Shown piece by piece: positions 1 through 6,029 of a stretch of DNA of 6,029 bases (its first letter is position 1; each line of letters begins with the position of its first letter). A program made the translations under genes and the position numbers. The DNA comes from Ferruginibacter sp. (GTDB lineage: Bacteria > Bacteroidota > Bacteroidia > Chitinophagales > Chitinophagaceae): assembly GCA_025362765.1 (NCBI GenBank), contig JANYFI010000180.1, positions 1 to 6,029 of the forward strand. The letters run 5' to 3'. Under the pieces are notes generated by a model. That model was not told the DNA's origin, did not search any database, and saw only the letters and a list, made by a program, of their open reading frames with translations.

Positions 1-1057
1 CCCAGGCAATGCCAAAGCCCGTCATTGGTGCAAATAATAAATATTTATTTTCAATGTGCGGAAAAACGAGCAAGCCAGCACCAGCGAGGATAAGGCAACA
101 AAAATGCACCATTTTGGGGCTGTACTTATGCGCCAGCCAAACCAGCCCGAAGGCAGATAAAAAAGTAGCCACATTGTACCAGCCATTTACCAGCCCTGTC
201 CACCCCACAGCTTCTTCGTATAATTTAGGATTATTGGAAGGTGTGGTATGCCATACAGAAAGTGCAATACTTTTGGATGCATTTTGCCAGTAACAAAACA
301 AGGCATACCATTGAAAAAGATACACCAGAGCCAGTTGCCACATTACTTTTGGCATGTCTTTAATGGCGTGTGCAATTTCAATAAATGGTTCTGCAATGCC
401 CTTTTTATTAGCCCGTAGCGCCGCTAGTTCTTCAGGCGTGGGGGGTATTTCAGGTGTTGTTTTTACAGACCACAATACCGATGCGATGGAACAAAAAGAA
501 CCAAGAAAAAAAGAGCCGTATACCCAGCTAGGGATACGCCCATGCCCTTGTGGAAAATATTTTTGAAATACAAACAACGACAGGTTGGCCAGGGTGATAC
601 CCAGCCCGGTAAAAAAACTCTGCGTTAAAAAACCTGTGGGATGCTGGCTGGCTGGTAGTTTATCTGCAATAAAAGCACGGTAAGGTTCCATAGCAGTATT
701 ATTGCCTGCATCTAAAATCCATAGTAAACCTGCGGCCATCCAAAGACTACTGCTGAAAGGAAAGAAAAACAGGGTGATACTGCACAGTAATGCGCCAATA
801 AAAAAATACGGCTTGCGTCTTCCCCAGCGGGGATGCCAGGTTTTATCGCTCAGTACGCCAATGATTGGTTGAATGAGCAGCCCCGTCATGGGACCAGCAA
901 GATTTAAAATTGGTATCTGGTCAGGACTTGCACCTAAAAAATCATAGATAGGGTTTACTGCACTTTGCTGCAATCCAAAACTGTATTGAATGCCAAAAAA
1001 GCCGACATTCATATTGATGATCTGTTGAAAACTCAGGCGGGGTTTTGATAATGGCAT
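1..1057 (-). CDS. SLC45-type MFS sugar (disaccharide) permease, C-terminus cut by window edge
   Basis: Inner-membrane secondary transporter, most likely a proton-coupled importer of maltose or another glucoside. The minus frame is open from ATG at 1057 to the left edge and gives 352 residues; members usually have roughly 430-500, so about the last quarter is missing. The start context (PRLSFQQIINMNVGFFGIQ, residues 6-24) matches the N-terminus of bacterial SLC45-like permeases. The loop after helix 2 carries GVLSDKTWHPRWGRRKP (67-83), an expanded MFS motif A. DAGNNTAMEPYRAF (116-129) is the signature of the sucrose/maltose SLC45 group. The visible end reads GFGIAW, the usual start of a later conserved helix. 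The frame extends upstream to a stop at 1121-1123 but with no better ATG, so 1057 is chosen; no Shine-Dalgarno is seen. It follows the LacI gene by 126 bases, which hold an operator-like palindrome. Family assignment is strong; the substrate is inferred. Confidence 0.9.
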   Translation of the reverse strand, partial: MPLSKPRLSFQQIINMNVGFFGIQYSFGLQQSAVNPIYDFLGASPDQIPILNLAGPMTGLLIQPIIGVLSDKTWHPRWGRRKPYFFIGALLCSITLFFFPFSSSLWMAAGLLWILDAGNNTAMEPYRAFIADKLPASQHPTGFLTQSFFTGLGITLANLSLFVFQKYFPQGHGRIPSWVYGSFFLGSFCSIASVLWSVKTTPEIPPTPEELAALRANKKGIAEPFIEIAHAIKDMPKVMWQLALVYLFQWYALFCYWQNASKSIALSVWHTTPSNNPKLYEEAVGWTGLVNGWYNVATFLSAFGLVWLAHKYSPKMVHFCCLILAGAGLLVFPHIENKYLLFAPMTGFGIAW

Positions 1058-1085
1058 ATGCAGGCAATGGTTTAATAGCGATAGT

Positions 1086-1115
1086 GAAAGTAAGATAATT
1101 ATAGAATCCCTGCAA
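1086..1115 (-). promoter_or_regulatory. Possible Bacteroidota-type promoter before the SLC45 permease gene
   Basis: On the minus strand a TTG (1115-1113) is followed after 19 bases by TTACTTTC (1093-1086), a partial match to the Bacteroidota TTG / TAnnTTTG promoter pattern. A TATAAT string (1103-1098) lies between them. Either would place transcription start a few tens of bases before the ATG at 1057. The match is imperfect (A-to-T at the second position and C for the last G), so this is only a candidate. If correct, the palindrome at 1134-1148 lies upstream of the promoter rather than over it. Confidence 0.22.
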
Positions 1116-1133
1116 CAGGTTCATTACTTACTT

Positions 1134-1148
1134 GTTTGCAAACGTTTG
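1134..1148. promoter_or_regulatory. LacI-family operator upstream of the SLC45 permease gene
   Basis: The 10-base perfect palindrome CAAACGTTTG (1139-1148) is centred on CG, the form expected for LacI-family proteins whose hinge leucine wedges into a central CpG. It overlaps a second perfect 10-base palindrome, GTTTGCAAAC (1134-1143), so the segment reads GTTTG-CAAAC-GTTTG, three half-sites in alternating orientation. It lies in the 126-base gap between the end of the LacI gene and the start of the permease, about 86 bases before the ATG. Location and symmetry point to binding by the adjacent LacI protein; binding itself is inferred. Confidence 0.72.
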
Positions 1149-1183
1149 TTGTTTACATTTTGCAGTAGGGAAAGATACTTGTA

Positions 1184-2182
1184 TTATAATGATTGACCTT
1201 CAACAAGGTAAGAATCTACATACAATTCCTGGTAAGGCACATCTTCTTTTACACAGGTTATCATAGTGGATAGGGCCAAGACGCCTAACTTGTAACCACT
1301 TGTTTCTACGTAGGTAATTTCGGGTGTGTATAGTTTTGGGAAAAAATCGCTGTTGCTGATGGTGATCACTGCTACTTCATCGGGAACTCTTAGTTTCAAT
1401 TCATGAATGGCTTTCATAGCCCCGGTTAAAATTACATCCGTCATACAAAAAATAGTATCCGGCCTGTCTTTATTTTCTAACTGTTGCTTTATAATTTCTT
1501 TAATGTTTTCGTAATGGTTGGTATGGTAAATATCAAGTTTGGGTGCATTGGTATTTTGTTGAAATACCTTTCTAAAAGCCTTTAATCTTTTTTGGGTGAT
1601 GGATAAACTTGGTTCTGCAAAAATAGCCAATACCTTTTTTTTGTTCTTTTTAAGAATGGCTTCTGCTGCAATGGTGGCGGCTGTTTCATCTGCAAAACAA
1701 ACGGTATTGCAATTGCTGCTATCGGGTACCCTGTCAAAAAAGATAACGGGAATGCCTGATTTGCCCAGGCTTTGAAACAAATCAAAATTAGAAGCATTGG
1801 GTGTAATGCAGGCAAATAATCCGGCTACGCGCTGCTTTTTACAATATTTAATATGGTTGGCTTCTATTTCAGGATCATCATCCGTTTTAAGAATGATGAG
1901 CATGTATCCTGCTTTTCGGCCTTCATTTTCTACCGCGTCAATAAAGGAGGTATAAAAAAGATTACTTACTTCCGGTACAATCAAACCAAAGATATTGCTA
2001 TGGCTTGTGCTTAATTGTATAGCGAATGGATTGGGTTCGTACTCCAGCATCTCTGCCAGCTCTCTTACCTTTTGCTTGGTAGTATCTGCAATATCAGGAT
2101 GATCTTTTAAAGCCCGGGAAGCCGTAGAGATACTGATATTAAGCAGTTGCGAAATTTTTTTGAGCGTTATAACATCTGACAT
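1184..2182 (-). CDS. LacI-family transcriptional regulator of sugar use
   Basis: Sugar-responsive DNA-binding protein, 332 residues, the normal full length for this family. The N-terminal helix-turn-helix is complete: TLKKISQLLNISISTASRALKDH covers residues 6-28, with the recognition helix around SISTASRAL (17-25). The hinge helix PNPFAIQLS (51-59) keeps the leucine (L58) that in LacI-type proteins inserts at a central CpG of the operator. Residues about 63-332 form the periplasmic-binding-protein-like effector domain, with the typical IFGLIVPEVSNLFYTSF start (64-80), a FFDRVPDS segment (148-155) and the PDEVAVITISNSDFF segment (267-281). ATG at 2182 starts directly before the HTH. The gene lies between the trehalase and the SLC45 permease, both in the same direction, with 131 bases before it and 126 after. 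The palindrome at 1134-1148 makes the permease a likely target. The effector is probably a sugar or sugar phosphate but cannot be told from sequence. Confidence 0.93.
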   Translation of the reverse strand: MSDVITLKKISQLLNISISTASRALKDHPDIADTTKQKVRELAEMLEYEPNPFAIQLSTSHSNIFGLIVPEVSNLFYTSFIDAVENEGRKAGYMLIILKTDDDPEIEANHIKYCKKQRVAGLFACITPNASNFDLFQSLGKSGIPVIFFDRVPDSSNCNTVCFADETAATIAAEAILKKNKKKVLAIFAEPSLSITQKRLKAFRKVFQQNTNAPKLDIYHTNHYENIKEIIKQQLENKDRPDTIFCMTDVILTGAMKAIHELKLRVPDEVAVITISNSDFFPKLYTPEITYVETSGYKLGVLALSTMITCVKEDVPYQELYVDSYLVEGQSL

Positions 2183-2313
2183 TCTACGGGCAATTATGCA
2201 TTGTTAATTAGGAGGTTATCAAAGGGCAGCAAACGCTATCTTTTAGCTGCACGGTTTATTGTAAAACACCTTGTTATTAATGGATGAGCGACTATATTAA
2301 ATCAAACATCCTA
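2183..2313. promoter_or_regulatory. lacI leader with an operator half-site
   Basis: The 131 bases between the trehalase stop and the lacI ATG contain GCAAACG (2229-2235), the same seven bases as the left part of the operator before the SLC45 gene (1138-1144). Here it sits in AGCAAACGCT (2228-2237), whose outer AGC/GCT bases are symmetric but whose core is not a full palindrome. It is about 47 bases before the lacI start, a suitable place for weak autoregulation. A GGATG/CATCC inverted repeat (2281-2285 and 2307-2311 region) flanks an A/T-rich stretch but has no T-run, so it is not called a terminator. No convincing promoter boxes were seen. Confidence 0.3.
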
Positions 2314-3816
2314 TTAAGATAGCGATAATTTTTTCTTCAACGCCAAATAAACACCGTTCGTCCAGCCAAAACCATCCTGGCCGGGATATTCGCCTCCGCC
2401 TGCAGGTACATCCAGGTTTTCCACATTATACTTCTCCATCATTTTGCCGGTATCGTTAAATACTTTTTCATTGAGTTTTACCCAGCAGTGCGCTATTTTA
2501 TTCGCCAGCGCTTCATGGTTATAATTATTTAAACCAATATAAGCAATCCATTGCAAGGGTGCCCATCCATTGGGAGCATCCCATTGCTGGCCGGTATTTT
2601 TTGTGGTGGTGACAATACCCCCATCTTTTAGTAAAAATTGTCGGGTGGCCGCTTCCACTTTAGCAGCTTGTTCACTATTAGTTATTTTAACAAACAATGG
2701 AAACAATCCTGCAGCGGTAATGTTTGAATTTACTTTTTTTGTTGCCAGGTTGTAATCGCAAAAGAAACCGGTTTCACTGTTCCAGCAATATTTTTGAATG
2801 GCTGTTTTTCTTTTTTCTGCCAGTAATAAATATTTTTTTTCTCCTGCCATATCTCCGGAAATATAAAATGCTTCCGCAATTGTTTGTTCAATGAAAAATA
2901 ACAGGCAATTCAGGTCAACAGGAATTATTTCGGTAGTGTGAATTGTTGCAAAACTGGTTCCGTCTTTAAACCAGCGGCTGCTGTAATCCCAGCCAGACGC
3001 TGCTCCGGCTCTTAAATGGCTATACAATTGAGCGGCAGGCTGACTGGATTGATGTGATAATTCTACATCTTCTTTGTACGATTCCGGCCGGGGCATATTG
3101 TTTTCATCAAAATAACGGTTCAACAGTTCGCCTTCAGGCATGCGCACCACTTGTTTGGAAACACTGGTATCATCATCTAATTCACCTGCGCCCTTCATCC
3201 AAAAATGATATTCCGTTTCCAGCGAAGGCAGGTATCGCATTAATATTTCTTTTCCCTTTATACCGGCCAGCAACTGAATCATCAAAGCAAAAAAGGGCGG
3301 CTGGGAGCGGCCGATATAATAAGTGCGGTTACCATTGGGGATGTAGCCGACAGTGCTGATGAGGTGAGCGAAATTATCAATCATATTTTCAATCAACTGG
3401 AGCATGCCCGATTCTTTTAGGCCCGGCATCGTAAAGTAACTGTCCCAGTAATACACTTCTCCAAACCGGCCACCTGGAACAATATAGGGATATGGCAAGG
3501 GAATCAATGATCCTTGTTTTTCATCCGGTTGCCGGGTAAGTACCGGCCACAATTGCTGTATGTTTTCTTCAATAGTTTTGCTGGCATCGCTTGTAAACCC
3601 GCTGGCAAAAACGGGGGGCAGATCAAAATGAGTTAACACAAATTCTTTTAAATTAAAATTCGGTTGATCTTTTTGTACCAGGTAATGAGCTGAAATTTTT
3701 TCAAGCGGTTCTTTTGGCACACAATCAACAAAAGTTTTCCCGTCTTCAAAAACGCCATTCATCTGAACAGCATCAAAGAGTGGATGGCAATCAAAAAGGT
3801 TGATACTATTCTCCAT
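2314..3816 (-). CDS. treF: alpha,alpha-trehalase, GH37, predicted cytoplasmic
   Basis: Hydrolyses trehalose to two glucoses with inversion. The 500-residue protein is almost entirely the GH37 (alpha/alpha)6-barrel. The N-terminus has the family's VQMNGVFEDGKTFVDCVPK segment. Trehalase signature 1, PGGRFGEVYYWDSY, is at 114-127; GNRTYYIGRSQPPFF follows at about 162-176; LNRYFDE and PRPESYKED lie at about 232-250. ASGWDYSSRW carries the expected general acid (D277). Signature 2, QWDAPNGWAP, is at 411-420, and GGGEYPGQDGFGW near the C-terminus holds the expected base (E476). There is no signal peptide or lipoprotein Cys, so it resembles cytoplasmic TreF rather than periplasmic TreA; E. coli TreF is somewhat longer (549 residues). 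The ATG at 3816 is preferred: the frame also opens at a TTG (3837) overlapping the permease stop, but those seven extra residues are not family sequence. It forms a two-gene unit with the upstream permease. The enzyme call is very secure; the symbol rests on predicted location. Confidence 0.96.
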   Translation of the reverse strand: MENSINLFDCHPLFDAVQMNGVFEDGKTFVDCVPKEPLEKISAHYLVQKDQPNFNLKEFVLTHFDLPPVFASGFTSDASKTIEENIQQLWPVLTRQPDEKQGSLIPLPYPYIVPGGRFGEVYYWDSYFTMPGLKESGMLQLIENMIDNFAHLISTVGYIPNGNRTYYIGRSQPPFFALMIQLLAGIKGKEILMRYLPSLETEYHFWMKGAGELDDDTSVSKQVVRMPEGELLNRYFDENNMPRPESYKEDVELSHQSSQPAAQLYSHLRAGAASGWDYSSRWFKDGTSFATIHTTEIIPVDLNCLLFFIEQTIAEAFYISGDMAGEKKYLLLAEKRKTAIQKYCWNSETGFFCDYNLATKKVNSNITAAGLFPLFVKITNSEQAAKVEAATRQFLLKDGGIVTTTKNTGQQWDAPNGWAPLQWIAYIGLNNYNHEALANKIAHCWVKLNEKVFNDTGKMMEKYNVENLDVPAGGGEYPGQDGFGWTNGVYLALKKKLSLS

Positions 3817-3833
3817 GAAGTATATTATTTTTA

Positions 3834-5081
3834 TCAATGGCCGCCGCCGGTAAATTCAATTGTAGTATTGGTCTTTTTTTGAATCCGGTAAAAGAAAAAT
3901 AAACAGACCATCAGCACTGTCATTGGTATCAGTGAAAAATAAAATGCATTGCTTCCTCCGATATGTTTAAACAGGTAGCCCACCAGTCTTGAACCAATGG
4001 TGCCGCCAATAGCCGAAAAGAAAACGAGCAAAGAAGCCATCGGGCTGTGAAACATTTTTTCGGTCGCACTTAATACAAATGAATTTACCAATGGATAAAT
4101 AGGCGCCAGGAAAAAGCCAATCAGGGGAAATACATAGGCAATTACCGGAACATCTTTTAATGAAAGAATTTCTTTGGCCTGGATGTTTTGTGTTTGAGGC
4201 AACACGAATAAAACCATTAATGCCGCACCTAACAAGCAAGCCGCCAGTATTACCAACCAGTTGATCTTTTTTACAAGTAAGGAAGATATATATCTACCCA
4301 ATGCGATGGACAACATTAATATGATGGCCATGTACACACTGGTGCGTTCAGGAAGGTGCAATACTTTTTGATTAAACGTGGGCAACCAGCTCATAATGCC
4401 CTGCTCCGTCATTACATACATAAAAGCCGCCACCGCAAAAATCAGTACCAGCGGCCTTTTCAGCAGTTTAATCATTTCAATAAAATCATCTGTGATGCTG
4501 GTGCCGGGTATTTCATATTTAACTTTAAAATCAGATACTAGCAGTATAACGAATGAGATGGCTATTAATACTGCCAACAAAAGGTAAATGCGCAACCAGG
4601 CATCGGGATTTGTGTCGCTGTAAAAAAGCGGGAATACAACAAAGCCTGTTGCAATGCCAATCATAAAAAAACTTTCGATGGAAGTGAGCAGACTTTTATG
4701 TTCTTTATCGTTACTCGTGATAATGCCAATCATGGAATAAACCGATACTTTAATAACAGCGAAAGAAATACCCACACAGGCAAACAGGATGCGTACGGAC
4801 GTAAATGAATTACCATAATACATGCCGATACAACCAACAAATACGAGTGCCAGCGCAATCAGCATCCCGTTTTTATATCCAATCCTGGGTATAAAAGATC
4901 CGATGAGAAATGACACAAATGCAATTGACAAATCTTTAAATGCTTCCAGCGAGCTGGCCTCCAATTCATCTACATGATAAGTATTGATGGATTTTTGAAT
5001 GAGGATACCTACACTGTTTAGCAGAATGGCAAAAACAAAATAGTTTAAATACAGGGAGGTCTTAATTTTCCAATTATTCAT
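3834..5081 (-). CDS. MFS permease, FHS/sugar-type, paired with trehalase
   Basis: Inner-membrane transporter of 415 residues, the usual MFS length, with about 12 predicted helices: roughly 8-28, 48-65, 72-90, 95-120, 129-153, 162-182, a charged central loop (184-208), then 210-228, 248-268, 274-294, 310-330, 345-365 and 378-400 (the last two halves are estimated by eye). GSFIPRIGYKNGMLIALAL (61-79) is the MFS motif-A region after helix 2 in the form seen in the FucP-like FHS group. A glutamate in ESFFMIG (136-142) and an acidic site in TEQG (225-228) sit in or near helices and could couple protons. The TGA stop is 17 bases before the trehalase ATG, so the two are surely co-transcribed. The context suggests uptake of trehalose, or of glucose, for the neighbouring enzyme. 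MFS membership is certain; the FHS placement and substrate are inference. Confidence 0.85.
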   Translation of the reverse strand: MNNWKIKTSLYLNYFVFAILLNSVGILIQKSINTYHVDELEASSLEAFKDLSIAFVSFLIGSFIPRIGYKNGMLIALALVFVGCIGMYYGNSFTSVRILFACVGISFAVIKVSVYSMIGIITSNDKEHKSLLTSIESFFMIGIATGFVVFPLFYSDTNPDAWLRIYLLLAVLIAISFVILLVSDFKVKYEIPGTSITDDFIEMIKLLKRPLVLIFAVAAFMYVMTEQGIMSWLPTFNQKVLHLPERTSVYMAIILMLSIALGRYISSLLVKKINWLVILAACLLGAALMVLFVLPQTQNIQAKEILSLKDVPVIAYVFPLIGFFLAPIYPLVNSFVLSATEKMFHSPMASLLVFFSAIGGTIGSRLVGYLFKHIGGSNAFYFSLIPMTVLMVCLFFFYRIQKKTNTTIEFTGGGH

Positions 5082-5087
5082 ATAGCA

Positions 5088-5112
5088 ATTTAATCGTGTT
5101 GAGTGATTAAAT
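5088..5112. repeat. Inverted repeat before the permease-trehalase unit, possible operator or leader hairpin
   Basis: Two perfect 8-base arms, ATTTAATC (5088-5095) and GATTAAAT (5105-5112), are separated by 9 bases. Half-site centres are 17 bases apart. The repeat ends 7 bases before the permease ATG at 5081. On the minus strand its upstream arm overlaps TATATTTA (5115-5108), which resembles a Bacteroidota -7 element, but no TTG is found at the right distance upstream. It could be bound by a dimeric regulator or fold as a weak hairpin in the mRNA leader. It does not resemble the CG-centred LacI-type palindrome at 1134-1148. The arms are A/T-rich, so chance cannot be dismissed. Confidence 0.4.
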
Positions 5113-5202
5113 ATACATAACCTTTAAGCCATATGGTTCATGAGGCAGCAAGATTTTTTACACCTATTAAATTAAAGTTCCTCTTTTGGAAAAAACAGAC
5201 GG

Positions 5203-6029
5203 TTAGCTTTTAGGCTTTAATAAAAGGTATTTAAAAGAATTATTGTAAGCGCCATCAATAAAAGCAAGCATGGCCGGCCATTTATCTTTTGGGTTATTGA
5301 CTTTTTTATAAATCTTTTTAATCTTCAAAACAACGATGCCATTTTGCTCCTGCGCCTCACAGGTGAAGGAGCCGGTTTCATTATCAATAGTTGTTTTCAT
5401 TTCCTTCACTCCTTCAACAGTATAGCCATCAGGTATTTTAAAATTGATGGTCCAGTTAAGGGTTCTTGCGTAGCCAACATTGATATCATTTTTTCTAGTC
5501 CGTTCTTCTTTTTTTATCTGCAGTTGAGCGCCTACCAGTCCGGCAACGTTTACCAGGTATTTTTTACCAGCTTTACGTACCATACCAGGCAATTCAAAGT
5601 CTTCGGTATATACCAGGTTTTTTACTTTTAAAGACCGGCCATCGCTGGTGATGGCAAAATTTTTATACTTTACTTTTTGCTGGTATTCATCCTGCAATTC
5701 ATTTTTTACCAGTTCAATCTTTGCTTCTTTAAATTCATCCTTCAAGGCTTTTATAGATTTATTGTATTCCTCTTCCTGTGCATCTTTCATTTTTTCTGTT
5801 GGGGATGAACCACCATAATATTTATAGTCGTCCAGCATGTAAGGAATAAATTTCAAGGCCGTAAAAATGGCCCTTGTTTTACTGATGCCGGTAAATGTAT
5901 TTGTTCTGGACACAACGAGCGTATTCATGTCTGCCGCAAGTGAAGCGTTCATTGTATAGTCTGCCACATTATCCTGGAAACCCGCATCTGGTAAAATGAC
6001 GGGTGTAATATTTTGCGTATTTTGTTTGG
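5203..6029 (-). CDS. C-terminal part of a probable DUF3857/DUF3858 transglutaminase-like protein, N-terminus cut by window edge
   Basis: The minus frame is open from the right edge to TAA at 5203-5205 and gives 274 residues. A GTG at 5967 could be read as a start, but coding-like sequence continues upstream of it without a stop (KQNTQNITPVILPDAGFQDN), so this is the tail of a longer gene. Visible parts are: a beta-rich stretch to about residue 60, a LKFIPYMLDDYKYYGG segment, a very charged probable helix (about 75-121, rich in E, K and D), then a beta-rich domain with NWTINFKIPDGYTVEGVKEMK, a segment of the type seen in the C-terminal DUF3858 domain of DUF3857/transglutaminase-like proteins, and a final KWPAMLAFIDGAYNNSF. 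Those proteins are usually exported. The N-terminal DUF3857 and transglutaminase core would lie outside the window, so the call is tentative. A 121-base gap separates it from the permease, and it is probably an unrelated transcription unit. Confidence 0.6.
   Translation of the reverse strand, partial: KQNTQNITPVILPDAGFQDNVADYTMNASLAADMNTLVVSRTNTFTGISKTRAIFTALKFIPYMLDDYKYYGGSSPTEKMKDAQEEEYNKSIKALKDEFKEAKIELVKNELQDEYQQKVKYKNFAITSDGRSLKVKNLVYTEDFELPGMVRKAGKKYLVNVAGLVGAQLQIKKEERTRKNDINVGYARTLNWTINFKIPDGYTVEGVKEMKTTIDNETGSFTCEAQEQNGIVVLKIKKIYKKVNNPKDKWPAMLAFIDGAYNNSFKYLLLKPKS

Noticed and set aside
9..566. Plus-strand open frames of 94 and 70 codons
   Set aside because: They lie antisense to the SLC45 permease, whose minus frame is continuous and motif-bearing here; their translations have no recognisable domain.
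942..1124. 60-codon minus-strand frame starting with ATG at 1124
   Set aside because: It overlaps the SLC45 permease start in a different frame. The permease frame carries strong family motifs, while this one has none and ends in the permease's coding region.
2570..3359. Plus-strand open frames of 61 and 101 codons inside the trehalase
   Set aside because: They are antisense to well-conserved GH37 segments and show no start context or family features.
3967..4587. Frames on both strands inside the permease gene, including a 90-codon minus frame
   Set aside because: They are out of frame with a complete, hydrophobic 12-helix protein; the overlapping frames arise from its codon pattern.
5129..5136. 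CCATATGG palindrome in the permease leader
   Set aside because: Eight A/T-centred bases without symmetric flanks and without a second copy in any other leader; expected by chance.
5170..5202. Possible terminator after the partial right-hand gene (TTTTTT and TTCC/GGAA)
   Set aside because: The only stem is 4 base pairs with a 6-base loop, and the T-run precedes it rather than following it on the minus strand.
5344..5631. 95-codon plus-strand frame
   Set aside because: It is antisense to the partial DUF3857/DUF3858-like gene; its apparent hydrophobicity comes from reading Lys/Glu-rich codons backwards.
1..6029. tRNA, rRNA, CRISPR array, insertion sequence or attachment site
   Set aside because: No cloverleaf-like segment, repeat-spacer pattern, transposase, terminal repeat or integrase was found on either strand; nearly all bases are in five ordinary genes.

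Overview
The window looks like chromosomal DNA of a Bacteroidota bacterium, probably near the Chitinophagaceae. The reasons are moderate-to-low GC, A/T-rich leaders without Shine-Dalgarno sequences, an SLC45-type sugar transporter next to a LacI regulator, and a protein tail resembling the DUF3857/DUF3858 transglutaminase-like proteins common in this phylum. The taxonomic call is inference from gene content; no marker gene is present.

All five genes lie on the minus strand, so transcription runs right to left. From right to left they are: (1) 6029-5203, the C-terminal part of a protein cut by the window edge, probably a DUF3857/DUF3858 transglutaminase-like protein; (2) 5081-3834, a 12-helix MFS permease resembling the sugar (FHS/FucP-like) group; (3) 3816-2314, a GH37 alpha,alpha-trehalase with both family signatures, both catalytic carboxylates and no signal peptide; (4) 2182-1184, a complete LacI-family repressor; (5) 1057-1, the N-terminal 352 residues of an SLC45-type sugar permease cut by the left edge.

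The genes suggest disaccharide (alpha-glucoside) uptake and breakdown. Permease 2 and the trehalase are 18 bases apart or less and form a clear two-gene unit: trehalose would be imported and split into two glucoses in the cytoplasm. The LacI gene and the SLC45 permease look like the start of a second unit that continues past the left edge. A CG-centred palindrome typical of LacI-family operators lies in the 126-base gap before the SLC45 gene, and a related half-site lies before lacI. No such site is seen before the permease-trehalase pair, which instead has a different, A/T-rich inverted repeat close to its start codon. The two units may therefore answer to different regulators.

No RNA gene, mobile element, CRISPR array or convincing intrinsic terminator was seen. 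The known gene families are ordinary carbohydrate-use functions. The points worth a second look are regulatory sites and the mismatch between a cytoplasmic trehalase and a monosaccharide-type permease, rather than an unknown system.
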